64,000 bases of DNA from Anisus vortex (taxonomy: Eukaryota > Mollusca > Gastropoda > Planorbidae), in assembly GCA_949126835.1 (NCBI GenBank), contig OX421505.1:3467587-3531586 (forward strand), in the 5' to 3' direction. Shown here piece by piece: positions 21,912 to 33,455 of this stretch. A program made the position numbers and the translations under genes. The first letter of the stretch is position 1; each line of letters starts with the position of its first letter. Below the pieces are notes generated by a model that saw nothing but the letters and a program-made list of their open reading frames with translations, searched no databases and was not told the origin of the DNA.

Positions 21912-21952
21912 CTATACAAGCCCGTTCGAAGAATCGGGCACATATCGGCTTG
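21912..21952 (+). other. Helitron 3' terminal hairpin region
   Basis: 'cccgttcgaagaatcggg' forms a short imperfect stem, followed by 'cacatatcggcttg'. The same arrangement ends element A at 15275. Helitron 3' ends carry a hairpin ~10 bp before a CTRR-like end. Here the final bases are CTTG in both copies, a variant of that rule. Confidence 0.6.
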
Positions 21953-23477
21953 TTATAAAATAAACTCAAAACCATTCAATAGACTTCCTGTTCATTTGAT
22001 TTGGTTTCTTTATTTATTTTTTCATTGGCATAAAAACCAATATTTTATGGTCCCAAACACTAACCAATAACACTTTTCATGATCATTAAATTATACTGTG
22101 CATAGACCTAGGGGACGTCTGTTAAATTCTGCAAACATTTTACACCCCCGCCCATTAGCTAGCAATATATATTTTTTATGCTGCCAGTTGAAGTTTGAAA
22201 TAGAAAAGAGATTGAAAGGTCTTTAAATAATTTTTGAGCTTGTTGACAAATTTCAAATAGACTACAAAAAGACATTTTTGTCTAATCCGAGGATTTTAAC
22301 AATATTTCTAACTCTTTAGGTTTCTTTTTTACATCTATATATTTAAAGAATCTAATTTTACGATTCACTACTAATATCTCGATGCAATTATAAAATGGGA
22401 AATGTTCTATTGTTTAGCGGGATAGTGTAAACTAGTTGATAATTAGCCCCGTTCGTTCACAATTTCCTCTTGCCTCTCCCTTCCAGCACTTTATACTTAG
22501 TTGCCGTACCTGTCCACCTATATTTCAAAATTTTCACTGTTTGCCACCCCCCACCTCTATGCCACTGATAATACATTTTAACTCATACAATTTCAAAAAA
22601 ATTATACATTAAAACTTTAAAATTATGAAACAGATCTCTTTAATTGACCTCATTTTAACAATTCATCTATTAGTTTTAGCAAAAATATATTTGTTTATAA
22701 TATTAAAACTTCAGAGTAAATCTTCTTTTTCATGTGCACTATATGCCTCCCCCCCCCCCATAATTTGCACAATTCTACCCTATATCCCCCCCCCCCCGAC
22801 CATACTCTAGTTTTTATTTTGTTGAGATCAGAATAGAGAGGGTAGGCCTGTACACCAAAAAGTTGGCAAATCAATATAATCTTTGATTTTAATGGCAGGC
22901 TGTTGACAGATGAGTGTGTGGGTGTGTCATACAAATGCATGACTAATTTCAATTTTTTTAGTTATAAAATATATTGTAAAAAGTAATATTATTGATATTA
23001 ATTTATTTTGACCCCCCTTCCCTCCCCCATGTCAACAAGTGTCAAACTTCTTCACCCACCCCCCCTGTCTATTTTGATGACATAATTCATAATAACATAA
23101 TGGACAGCCCCCTATGAAGGCTAGCTGATTATGACTACTTGTCATTGGGCTATGCCTAGGCAATGCATATAAATTCACAGAATTATATAATCTTAGGAAA
23201 TAAACTTATAACAAATTGGGGATTTACAATACAATTTTAAGTTAGACCTAATATAAATCTTATTAGGATTTTTAGGCCTACGCATAACCACCATAATTTA
23301 ATCTATTTTTTTTTCAAAATTACTTAGCCCTACCGATGAAATATAAAACATATGCCATGGTAAAATAATACTTCAAGTGCAGATATACTAATAGTATAAT
23401 TTTTTCTAAGGAGTAAAATATTTCTTTCATTACCCATATTAGACTTGTCGTAGGCCTTTCGTTTGAGTATAGATAAT
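21953..23477. other. intron DNA with poly-C/poly-G tracts
   Basis: No gene is seen. Several C runs (22749-22760, 22787-22797, 23010-23030, 23060-23067) interrupt AT-rich DNA. It may be an old diverged relative of the C-run-bearing elements to the right, but no end is recognisable. Confidence 0.4.
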
Positions 23478-23984
23478 CCTATACTATAATACGAGTTAAA
23501 ATTGTATGTATATATATATATATATATAGTACCAGGTGACCGATCATTCGATCGGTAATAAAGAGCAGGCGCTTGTACCTTAACATAATGTGTATGTAAA
23601 ACAACAGGGCATAAATTTTAAAAATACGTCTTTACCAGACCAATAAATTGTATTTGTCTTTTTTTTTCCACTATAAATAACATGGGCTTTAAATTCTAAC
23701 ATTCGAAGCAGATTTTTATTTGTGCAGTCTAATATATAGATTTTGCCCGATAATCCCCCCCCCCCCCCCAAAAAAAAAAATAAACAACCCAAAAAAAAAA
23801 AAAAAAAAAAACACAAAAAAAATACAGCTTAATCTCATTTTAAACCCGAAAAAAAAATGTAGGCTAGAGTTGTCACTTTTAAACAGAAATATATGTCATT
23901 TATGTCATTATGTTATGTATTTAAAAAACTGAAAAGTTTAAATTTAAAATATCGTGAAATACGTTACAATAAAATTGTTAGTTC

Positions 23985-24125
23985 TTCTACCCCTTCCCCT
24001 ATTGGTTTACGCTCGTTTGAATCTGTGGCGCCTTCACTGTGGAACGGCTTACCTGAGACACTGAAAAACTCTGTCTAAAAAAAGGCATTCAAGAAGAATT
24101 TGAAGACTTTTCTTTTCAACTAAGT
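23985..24125 (+). pseudogene. LINE ORF2 C-terminal tail fragment
   Basis: In one frame this reads 'IGLRSFESVAPSLWNGLPE' and then, after a premature stop, 'KKAFKKNLKTFLFN'. This is the conserved extreme C-terminus of CR1-like LINE reverse transcriptases. It is part of TIR copy 1, and its counterparts are at 28650-28795 and 32635-32760 (minus). Confidence 0.7.
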
Positions 24126-24231
24126 TGATCAAGTACACATCCATCAGCAAAAAACGTGTTTAAAACTATTTTAAAATGTTATTGTCGTTTCGTGCCTCCA
24201 TCGGCCAAAACCTTGTTTAAAACTATTTTAG

Positions 24232-25006
24232 AGTGTACTTCACGTACTAAAGCATACATGAGATCAGGTAGAATACTTCACGTTCTTCTGCATACATAAT
24301 ATCAGCTAAAGTACTTCACATAATTCAGCATACATGAGATCAGGTAGAGTACTTCGCGTACTTCTGCATACATAATATCAGCTAAAGTACTTCACGTACT
24401 TCAGCATACATAAGATTAGGTTGAGTACTTCACGTACTTCAGCATACATCATATCAGGTAGAGAACTACACGTACTTTGGCATACATGAGATCCGGTAGA
24501 GTACTTCACATACTACAGCATACATGAGAACAGGTAGAGTACTTCGCGTGCTTCAGCATGCATGATATTAGGTTGAGTACTTCACGTACTTCAGCATTCA
24601 TCATATCAGGTAGACTACTACACGTACTTCGGCATACATGAGATCCGGTAGAGTACTTCACGTACTAAAGCATACATGAGATCAGGTAGAGTAATTCACG
24701 TACTTCAGCATACATGAGATCAGGTAGAGTACTTCGCGTACTTCAGCATACATGAGATCAGGTAGAGTACTTCACGTACTTCAGCATACATGAGATCAGG
24801 TAGAGTACTTCACGTACTTCAGCATACATAAGATCAGTTAGAGTACTTCACGTACTTCAGCATACATGAGATCAGGTAGAGTACTTCACGTACTTCAGCA
24901 TACATAAGATCAGTTAGAGTACTTCACGTACTTCAGCATACATCATATCAGGTAGAGTACTTCACGTACTTCAGCATACATCAATTCAGGTAGAGTACTT
25001 CACGTA
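24232..25006. repeat. 38-bp satellite, about 20 units
   Basis: Units follow 'agtacttcacgtacttcagc' plus 'atacatgagatcaggtag'. Variants (cgtactaaag, catatcag, cataagatcagtt) are interspersed, with a short higher-order pattern in the second half. Copies 3 and 4 of the host element have unrepeated sequence at this position. Confidence 0.9.
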
Positions 25007-25008
25007 CT

Positions 25009-27519
25009 CCTATACTATAATACGAGTTAAAATTGTATGTATATATATATAGTACCAGGTGACCGATCATTCGATCGGTAATAAAGAGCAGGCGCTTGTA
25101 CCATTACATAATGAGTATGTAAAACAACAGTGCATAAATTTAAAAAATACGTCTTTACCAGACCTATAAATTATATTTGTCTTTATCCTTTTTTTAACTA
25201 TGAATAACATGGGCTTTAAATTCTAACAGTCGAAGCAGATTTTTAATTGTGCAGTTTAATATCTAGATTTTGCCCGATAACCTCCCCCCCCCCCCCCCCC
25301 ACCCAAAAAAAATAAAAATTAATAAAAAAATAAAACAATAAAACAGCTTAATCTCATTTCAAGCCCTAAAAAACCCATGTCGTCTAGAGTTGTCAGTTTT
25401 AAATCCAACAGAAAAATATCTCATTTATGTCATTATGTTATGTATTTAAAAAACTGAAAATGAAAAGTTTAAATTTAATATATCGTGAATTACGTTACAA
25501 TTTTTAGTTCTTCTACCCTTTCCCCTACTTTAACAACTAACTGTCAAACTTTCTAGTGACCCCTCCCTCACCCCATTCAAGCTAACAATGAGTTACGGCC
25601 TGCAAGTTAATTTGATATAAATTAAAAAGGTGTACGAATAAATTTAATACATTTTTTCTAGTTTACCAGATTTCATATTGAATTCGTAACATAGTCGAAT
25701 AGTAATTTCTTACTTGGGCACATATATAAATCTAAAGTAAAGTTTGTAAATCACTTGTAAAAAATATCTTATACAAAAAGTATTTATTTATTATGTTCAA
25801 TGTTTTCAATGTATTATTCCAAACATTGTTTGACGAAAAAGTAAAAATATATAGTTTGGTGTAAACCTTTTTTAATATCCTCCATGTGTGTTACTATTTA
25901 AATAAACTATCGCGGCAAAATATAATGTCGATTAATTAAAACAATGGTATAATAAACATTTTAAAAAATTGTTTAAATTTTGAGCATTACACTAGTTAAA
26001 TACTAAATAATTAAAGTTGAAATTATGTTATTCATTGAAAGGACTGCAAATGAAAAGATTATAATATAGGCTACGTTAGATGATTTGTTTAATTCCCCCT
26101 TCCCCCCTTGTACCCCACCCCCCTCAATAAAACTAACAGTACATTACACTTCTGACTATTGTTATAAGGAAATTACGAATAAATTGAATACATCTTTTCT
26201 AGTTACCAGATTTCAAATTGACAATGTTAACATATTCTAATATATCTTACTTTGTTTGGTCTATATAAGCAAATCATACATATTTTAATGAAACATTTGT
26301 ATTGAATAAAAAAAAAGTGGATACTAATACAGTGTATACTATTTATAGTGTACAGTATACTACTACATTGTATACTATAAACGGTGAAGTGTATACTGCT
26401 ACAGTGCACACTATATACGGTGAAGTGTATACTGCTACAGTGTACACTATATACGATGTAGTGTATACTGCTACAGTGTACACTATAAATGGTGAAGTGT
26501 ATACTGCTACAGTGCACACTATATACGGTGAAGTGTATACTGCTACAGTGTACACTATATACGGTGTAGTGTATACTGCTACAGTGCACGCTATATATGG
26601 TGTAGTGTATACTGCTACAGTGTAAAACTATATACGGTGTAGTGTATACTGCTACAGTGTACACTATATACATTGTAGTGTTAACTGATTCAGTGTACAC
26701 TATATACGGTGTAGTGTATACTGCTACAGTGTACACTATATTCGGTGTAGTGTATACTGCTACAGTGTACACTATATACGGTGTAGTGTATACTCCTACA
26801 GTGTATATTATATACGGTGTAGTGTATACTTCTACAGTGTATACTAGACTATATTCAGTTATAAAGTTTTTGTACCAAAAAAAAAAGATTTCGACGTGTT
26901 TTTTTTCTAAACAATGTTAGATGAAAGAAAGTTAAAAATAGACCTTTAGTTTGGTAAAACTTCATCTAATCTTGTTATTATATAAAAACGGCAAACTATT
27001 ATCTCACTATTAATTAAAACGTAAATATTTTATTTGTTTTAGTCTAAAATATATTGAAGTTTAATCTAAAATACATTGAAAACATTATAATCTAAATAAG
27101 CCTCGAGGGCCGCATACTATTATTTGTCACCCACTGGCTGTAGTTTGCACACCCCTGCATTACATAAATTACACTTGGTCTTGCTTTAAATTATATCTGT
27201 TATCGGTGCCGGTGCGCAACAATAGTCTAAACAATAAATTAAACCTCTTTCTGTTGCTGTACGGGTATTTCCGAAACGTCATAACTGCGACGCAACAAAA
27301 CACCGCTCTTGAAAGCCGCACTACTCGTGGGTCGAGAAATGGCATGTTTTCACGGCCAAAATCAATTATCTACGATAATTCTAAAGGGTATTTTTGTCTA
27401 ACGTTCGTTTCCGATTTTTAATTGTGAGGCCGAAAAGCTGTAGATTTTTTTTTAGGTGAAACCAGTCGTACATTAAAACATGAAGATAATCGTTAGAGCG
27501 CTTTTGAAGAAAATTTCCA

Positions 27520-27563
<44 letters not shown>

Positions 27564-27590
27564 CAATTTTAACTCGTATTATAGTATAGG
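25009..27590. mobile_element. TIR element family X, copy 2 (both ends present)
   Basis: This is the most complete unit. 'cctatactataatacgagtt' starts at 25009 and its reverse complement ends at 27590, so the terminal repeats are inverted (about 30 bp plus TA runs). Subterminal features are the ACCGATC/GATCGGT hairpin at the left and 'cgcttttgaagaaaatttcc' at the right. There is no transposase frame, so it is non-autonomous at ~2.6 kb. It lacks the LINE insertion and the SINE/Helitron-like insertion present in copies 3 and 4, so it shows the empty sites. The superfamily is not identified. Confidence 0.8.
26330..26855. repeat. 36-bp array in TIR copy 2, about 14 units
   Basis: Units follow 'tatactgctacagtgtacac' plus 'tatatacggtgtagtg'. 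The 36-bp length is a multiple of three and the unit is partly palindromic (GTGTACAC), so long open frames appear on both strands (VYTATVYTIYG-type peptides). They are by-products, not genes. Copies 3 and 4 have only about three units here. Confidence 0.9.
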
Positions 27591-27960
27591 ATATATATAT
27601 AGTACCAGGTGACCGATCATTCGATCGGTAATAAAGAGCAGGCGCTTGTACCTTAACATCATGTGTATGTAAAACAACAGTGCATAAATTTTAAAAATAC
27701 TTCTTTACCAGACCAATAAATTATATTTGTCTTTTTTCTTTTTTTCTACTATGAATAACATAAGCTTTAAATTATAACAGTCCAAGTAGATTTTTATTTG
27801 TGCAGTCTGATATCTAGATTGTGCCCAATAACCCCCCCCCCCAAAAAAAAAAACAAAAAAAAAAAACAACAGCTTAATCTCATTTTAAACCAAAAAAAAA
27901 AACATGTAGGTTAGAGTTGTCAGTTTTAAATCCGACAGAAATATATGTCATTTATGTCAT

Positions 27961-28590
27961 CAAATCGCCAGGCTACAACGAATACATAAAAGTACTGCGC
28001 GTTTGTTTATGTGCAAGTCTAAACGAGACTTGGGAACTGCCCTTCTACGCTCGCTCCACTGGCTCCCCGTGAAAGCCAGAATTGAGTATAAAGTGGCGCT
28101 ACTTTGCCATCAGTGCATTTTTAATAACGAGTTTCCGTCCTATCTCAATTTAAGGCACTAATCAGACCTTATGTCCCGCAAAGAACACTTCGTTCTGCAA
28201 ACTCATCGCTTCTGGAAGAGCCCCGTTTCTCTCTGACGACCGTTGGCCTTAGAGCCTTCTCAGTATCCGGTCCGAAGGTGTGGAGTCAACTTCCCATTCA
28301 ACTGAGGCGAACAAGCTCTACTGTTACTTTCAAAAAGAACTTAAAAACTCATTATTTCAATATTTACCTTCGATAACATTTAACATGCTTTAGAAACTTA
28401 CTGTCTTATTTATGGGTTGGGTCGGTTAATGCTACATTTATTTGTTTTGTCTTTTTTTTAATCATCAATTTAGCTCTGTCACCTGGCCTAGTGTAATATC
28501 CGTATTCTTAGTTGTATGTTAAACGCGCTCTGAGCTTACATTATGTTTGTTGGCAGCGCTATACAAATATTATTATTATTATTATTATTT
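27961..28590 (+). pseudogene. LINE ORF2 C-terminus and 3' tail, inserted in copy 3
   Basis: Frames read 'TALLRSLHWLPVKARIEYK'-type sequence, 'YVPQRTLRSAN', 'EEPRFSLTTVGLRAFSVSG' and 'QLPIQLRRTSSTVTFKKN', the C-terminal region of a CR1-like reverse transcriptase. A frame break lies near 28155. It ends in a 3' UTR with 'ggcagcgctatacaaatatt' and an ATT microsatellite (28568-28588), typical of these LINEs. Copy 2 lacks it. The mirror copy is at 32826-33455. Confidence 0.85.
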
Positions 28591-28999
28591 AAAAGACTGA
28601 AAATGAAAAGTTTAAATTTAAAATATCGTGAATTACGTTACAATTTTTAGTTCTTCTACCCCTTCCCCTATTGGTGTACGCTCGTTTGAATCTGTGGCGC
28701 CGTCACTGTGGAACGGCTTACCTGAGACACTGAAAAACTCTGTGTCAAAAAAGGCATTTAAGAAGAATTTGAAGACTTTTCTTTTCAACTAAGTTGATCA
28801 AATACACATCCATCAGCAAAAAACTTGTTTGAAACTATTTTAAAATGTTATTGTCGTTTCGTGCCTCCATCGGCCGAAACCTTGTTTAAAACTATTTTAG
28901 AGTGTTATTGTCGTTTCGATTTTGTGAGCGCGCTGAGCATGCTTTTATTAGCATGGAGTGAGGCGCTATATAAATGACCAATTAATTAATTAATTAATT
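28591..28999 (+). pseudogene. second LINE tail in copy 3
   Basis: Carries 'GVRSFESVAPSLWNGLPE' and 'SVSKKAFKKNLKTFLFN', then a 3' UTR with 'tgaggcgctatataaatgac' and an AATT microsatellite (28980-29000). It belongs to the base TIR element since it is also in copy 1. Confidence 0.75.
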
Positions 29000-29135
29000 A
29001 ACTTTAACAACTGTCAAACTTTCCTATAACATAATGTCAATTTTTTCAACTCCCTCCCTCAACCCATTCAAGCTAACAATGAGTTACGGCCGGCAAATAT
29101 GTTTGATAGGAATTAAAAAGGTCTACGAATAAATG

Positions 29136-29346
29136 TAAATCGGGTAAAAAAAATAGGCATAGTCTAACTGGAGAATCGAACCCGGGTCGCACGCACAGCA
29201 GTCCTCTACGTTAACAACTTAGCTAGAGAAGGCACATGTCAGATGTAAAAAGCTATTAGACAGTATATAGGACTAGGCCTAAATAAGTCAGTGACACAAT
29301 AGGGATCCGTGGGGACACAAACACGATATTTTTATATATAGAGATT
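29136..29346 (-). mobile_element. tRNA-SINE / Helitron-like insert in copy 3
   Basis: Read on the minus strand it begins 'tctatatataaaaatatcgt' near 29342, a start common among Helitron-like elements. It then has a tRNA-like block with 'ggttcgattctccagtt' (B box) near 29165-29195. Copy 2 has the uninterrupted sequence, so this is an insertion. The mirror copy is at 32062-32275. Confidence 0.65.
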
Positions 29347-32061
29347 TTCAATGTTTTCAATGTATTATTCCAAACATTGTTTGACAAAAAAGTAAAAAAA
29401 TATAGTTTGGTGTTAACATTATCTAATATCCTCCATTTGTGTTACTATTTATAATAAACTATCGCGTAAAAAATATTATATTGATTAATTAAAACAATGG
29501 TATGATAAACATTTTTTATTTTTTATTTTATTTTGAGCATTAAACTTAAATACTAAATAATTAAAGGTGAAATTATGTTATTCATTGAAAAGACTGCAAA
29601 TGAAAAGATCATAATATAAATAGGATCTGTTTAATTTCTCCCCCCCCCCCCCCCCGCCCCTTAATAAAACTAACAGTATATTACACTTCTGACTATTGTT
29701 ATAAGGAAAATACGAATATACTGAATTTACATCTTTTCTAGTTTACCAGATTTTAAATTGACAATGTTAACATATTCTAATATATCTTACTTTGGTAGGC
29801 CTTTATAAGCAAATCATACATATTTGTAATGAAACATTCATTGAATTTTTAAAAAAGTGGATACTAATACAGTGTTTATTATTTACAGTGTAGAGTATAC
29901 TGCCACATTGTATGCTATATAAAGCGTAGTGTATACTGCTACAGTGAACACTATATACAGTGCAGTGTAATCTGCTACGGTGTACACTATATACAGCTAT
30001 TCATTGTTTAAACACAAACAAGTTTTAGAGGTGTTTTTTTTTCAAAAAATGTCAGATAAAAGAAAGTTAAAAATAGACCTTTAGTTTGGAGAAACTTCAT
30101 CTAATTCTGTTATTATTTAAACGGCAAACTATTATCTGACTATTAGATAATTCGTAAATATGTATTTGTTTTTCTTTTTTTTTTTTATTTAATCTAAAAT
30201 AAATTGAAGTTTAATCTAAAATATATTGAAGACGAGGGCCGCATACTATCATTTGTCCGCCCGCGCGTTACCCACTGGTTTTAGTTTGGACACCCCTGCA
30301 TTACATAAATTACACTTGGTCTTGCTTTAAATTATTTCTATCATCGGTGCGCAACAGTAGTTTAAACAAGAAATTAAACTTCTTTCTGCTGTAGTAAGCC
30401 TACGGGTATTCCCGAAACGTCATAACTGCGACGCAACAAAAAACCGCTCTTGAAAGCCGCACTACATGTGGGTCGAGCAATGGCATGTTTTCACGGCCAA
30501 AATCAATATCTACGATAAATCTAATGTGTATTTTTGTTTAACGTCTATTTCCGATTTTTATTTGTGTGGCCGAAAAGGTGTAGATTTTTTTTTAGGGGAA
30601 ACAAGTCGTGCATTAAAACATGAAGATAATCGTTAGAGCGCTTTTGAAGAAAATTTCCAGACATATATATATATATATACATACAATTTTAACTCGTATT
30701 ATAGTATAGGATATATATATGGAAATTTTCTTCAAAAGCGCTCTAACGATTATCTTCATGTTTTAATGCACGACTTGTTTCCCCTAAAAAAAAATCTACA
30801 CCTTTTCGGCCACACAAATAAAAATCGGAAATGAACGTTAGACAAAAATACGCTTTAGATTTATCGTAGATAATTGATTTTGGCCGTGAAAACATGCCAT
30901 TGCTCGTCCCACGTGTAGTGCGGTGTTCAAGAGTGGTGTTTTGTTGCGTCGCAGTTATGACGTTTCGGGAATACCCGTAGGCTTACTACAGCAGAAAGAA
31001 GTTTAATTTCTTGTTTAAACTACTGTTGCGCACCGATGATAGAAATAATTTAAAGCAAGACCAAGTGTAATTTATGTAATGCAGGGGTGTCCAAACTACA
31101 GCCAGTGGGTAACGCGCGGGCGGACAAATGATAGTATGCGGCCCTCGCGGCTTATTTAGATTAGAACGTCTTCAATATATTTTAGATTAAACTTCAATAT
31201 ATTTTAGATTAAATTTAAAAAAAAAAGAAAAACAAATACATATTTACGAATTATCTAATAGTCAGATAATAGTTTGCCGTTTAAATAATAACAGAATTAG
31301 ATGAAGTTTCACCAAACTAAAGGTCTATTTTTAACTTTCTTTTATCTGACATTTTTTGAAAAAAAAACACCTCTAAAACTTTTTTTGTGTTTAAACAATG
31401 AATAGCTGTATATAGTGTACACTGTAGCAGATTACACTGCACTGTATATAGTGTTCACTGTAGCAGTATACACTACGCTGTATATAGCATACAATGTAGC
31501 AGTATACTCTACACTGTAAATAATAAACACTGTATTAGTATCCACTTTTTTTAAAAATTCAATGAATGTTTCATTAAAAATATGCATGATTTGCTTATAA
31601 AGGCCTACCAAAGTAAGATATATCAGAATATGTTAACATTGTCAATTCGAAATCTGGTAAACTAGAAAAGATGTAAATTCAGTATATTCGTATTTTCCTT
31701 ATAACAATAATCAGAAGTGTAATATACTGTTAGTTTTATTGAGGGGCGGGGGGGGGGGGGGGGGAGAAATTAAACAAATCATCTAACGAAGCCTATATAT
31801 ATTATGATCTTTTCATTTGCAGTCTTTTCAATGAATAACATAATTTCACCTTTAATTATTTAGTATTTAAGTTTAATGCTCAAAATAAAAAAAAAAATGT
31901 TTATCATACCATTGTTTTAATTAATCAATATTATATTTTGCCGCGATAGTTTATTTTAAATAGTAACACAAATGGAGGTTATTAGATAATGTTAACACCA
32001 AACTATATTTTTTTACTTTTTTCGTCAAACAATGTTTGGAATAATACATTGAAAACATTGA

Positions 32062-32275
32062 AAATCTCTATATATAAAAAGATCGTGTTTGTGTCCCCAC
32101 GGATCCCTATTGTGTCACTGACTTATTTAGGCCTAGTCCTATATACTGTCTAATAGCTTTTCACATCTGACATGTGCCTTCTCTAGCTAAGTTGTTAACG
32201 TAGAGGACTGCTGTGCGTGCGAGCGGGTTCGATTCTCCAGTTAGACTATGCCTATTTTTTTTACCCGATTTACAT
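32062..32275 (+). mobile_element. tRNA-SINE / Helitron-like insert in copy 4
   Basis: Mirror of 29136-29346: 'tctctatatataaaaagatc' at the start, then a tRNA-like head with 'aacgtagaggactgctgtgc' and 'ggttcgattctcc', ending in a T run. Pol III promoter boxes can be made out, but the fold of a functional tRNA is not supported. Confidence 0.65.
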
Positions 32276-32444
32276 TTATTCGTAGACCTTTTTAATTCCT
32301 ATCAAACATATTTGCCGGCCGTAACTCATTGTTAGCTTGAGTGGGTTGAGGGAGGGAGTTGAAAAAATTGACATAATGTTATAGGAAAGTTTGACAGTTG
32401 TTAAAGTTAATTAACTAATTTTATTAATTATTAATTGGTCATTT

Positions 32445-32825
32445 ATATAGCGCCTCACTCCATGCTAATAAAAGCAAGCTCAGCGCACTCACAAAATCGA
32501 AACGACAATAACACTTTAAAATAGTTTTAAACAAGGTTTCGGCCGATGGAGGCACGAAACGACAATAACATTTAAAAATAGTTTCAAACAAGTTTTTTGC
32601 TCATTGATGTGTATTTGATCAATTTAGTTGAAAAGAAAAGTCTTCAAATTCTTCTTAAATGCCTTTTTTGACACAGAGTTTTTCAGTGTCTCAGGTAAGC
32701 CGTTCCACAGTGAAGGCGCCACAGATTCAAACGAGCGTACACCAATAGGAGAAGGGGTAGAAGAACTAAAAATTGTAACGTAATTCACGATACTTTAAAT
32801 TTAAACTTTTCATTTTCAGTCTTTT
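32445..32825 (-). pseudogene. second LINE tail in copy 4
   Basis: Mirror of 28591-28999 with the same C-terminal LINE motif and the 'gcgctatataaatgacc' tail. Confidence 0.7.
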
Positions 32826-33455
32826 AAATAATAATAATAATAATAATAATATTTGTATAGCGCTGCCAACAAACATAATGTAAGCTCAGAGCGCGTTTAA
32901 CATACAAGTTAACTAAGAATACGGATATTACCCTAGGCCAGGTGACAGAGCTAAATTGATGATTAAAAAAAGACAAAACAAATAAATGTAGCATTAACCG
33001 ACCCAACCCATAAATAAGACAGTAAGTTTCTAAAGCATGTTAAATGTTATCTAAGGTAAATATTGAAATAATACGTTTTTAAGTTCTTTTTGAAAGTAAC
33101 AGTAGAGCTTGTTCGCCTCAGTTGAATGGGAAGTTGATTCCACATCTTCGGACCGGATACTGAGAAGGCTCTAAGGCCAACGGTCGTCAGAGAGAAACGG
33201 GGCTCTTTCAGAAGCGATAAGTTTGCAGAACGAAGTGTTCTTTGCGGGACATAAGGTGTGATTAGTGCCTTGAGATAGGACGAAAACTCGTTGTTAAAAA
33301 TGCACTGATGGTAAAGTAGCGTCACTTTATACTCAATTCTGGCTTTCACGCGGAGCCAGTGGAGCGAGCGTAGAAGGGCAGTTCCCGAGTCTCTTTTAGA
33401 CTTGCACACAAACAAACGCGCAGTACTTTTATGTATTCGTTGTAGCCTGGCAATT
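32826..33455 (-). pseudogene. LINE ORF2 C-terminus, inserted in copy 4
   Basis: Mirror of 27961-28590. Here the frame from 33415 to 33047 is open for 122 codons (ALLRSLHWLRVKARIEYKVT through TFKKNLKTYY), better preserved than in copy 3. It corresponds to the end of a CR1-like reverse transcriptase and the 3' tail with an AAT microsatellite. It is a truncated retroposon and not a host gene. Confidence 0.85.

Larger units (their letters stand above)
15276..21952 (+). mobile_element. autonomous-type Helitron B, degenerate
   Basis: A ~6.7 kb element directly abuts element A. It has the shared 5' segment (15276-15600), tandem duplications (15850-16336), a broken Rep/helicase reading frame on the plus strand (16340-21277), a 3' non-coding part and a terminal hairpin region ending CTTG at 21952. 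Helitrons move by a rolling-circle mechanism using an HUH endonuclease fused to a PIF1-type helicase, and both domains are present. Two frameshifts and one in-frame stop make the protein non-functional as it stands. The element sits in the opposite orientation to the zinc-finger gene, inside its last intron. Confidence 0.85.
23478..25008. mobile_element. TIR element family X, copy 1 (truncated)
   Basis: It starts with the terminal sequence 'cctatactataatacgagtt', then a TA run and 'agtaccaggtgaccgatcat' with the hairpin ACCGATC-ATTC-GATCGGT. The first ~700 bp align with copies 3 and 4, including a C run and a LINE tail at 23985-24125. The rest of the element is replaced by a 38-bp satellite that runs into the terminal repeat of copy 2. 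No transposase is present. Confidence 0.75.
27591..30710. mobile_element. TIR element family X, copy 3 (left palindrome arm)
   Basis: Starts at 'agtaccaggtgaccgatcat' right after the end of copy 2 and ends in the inverted terminal sequence at 30710. Relative to copy 2 it carries a LINE fragment (27961-28590) and a SINE/Helitron-like insert (29136-29346). The 36-bp array is short (29885-29995). No transposase is present. Confidence 0.8.

Noticed and set aside
26227..26920. Open frames on both strands with VYTATVYT-like repeats
   Set aside because: Produced by a 36-bp satellite whose length is a multiple of three; copies 3 and 4 of the same element have no such frame.
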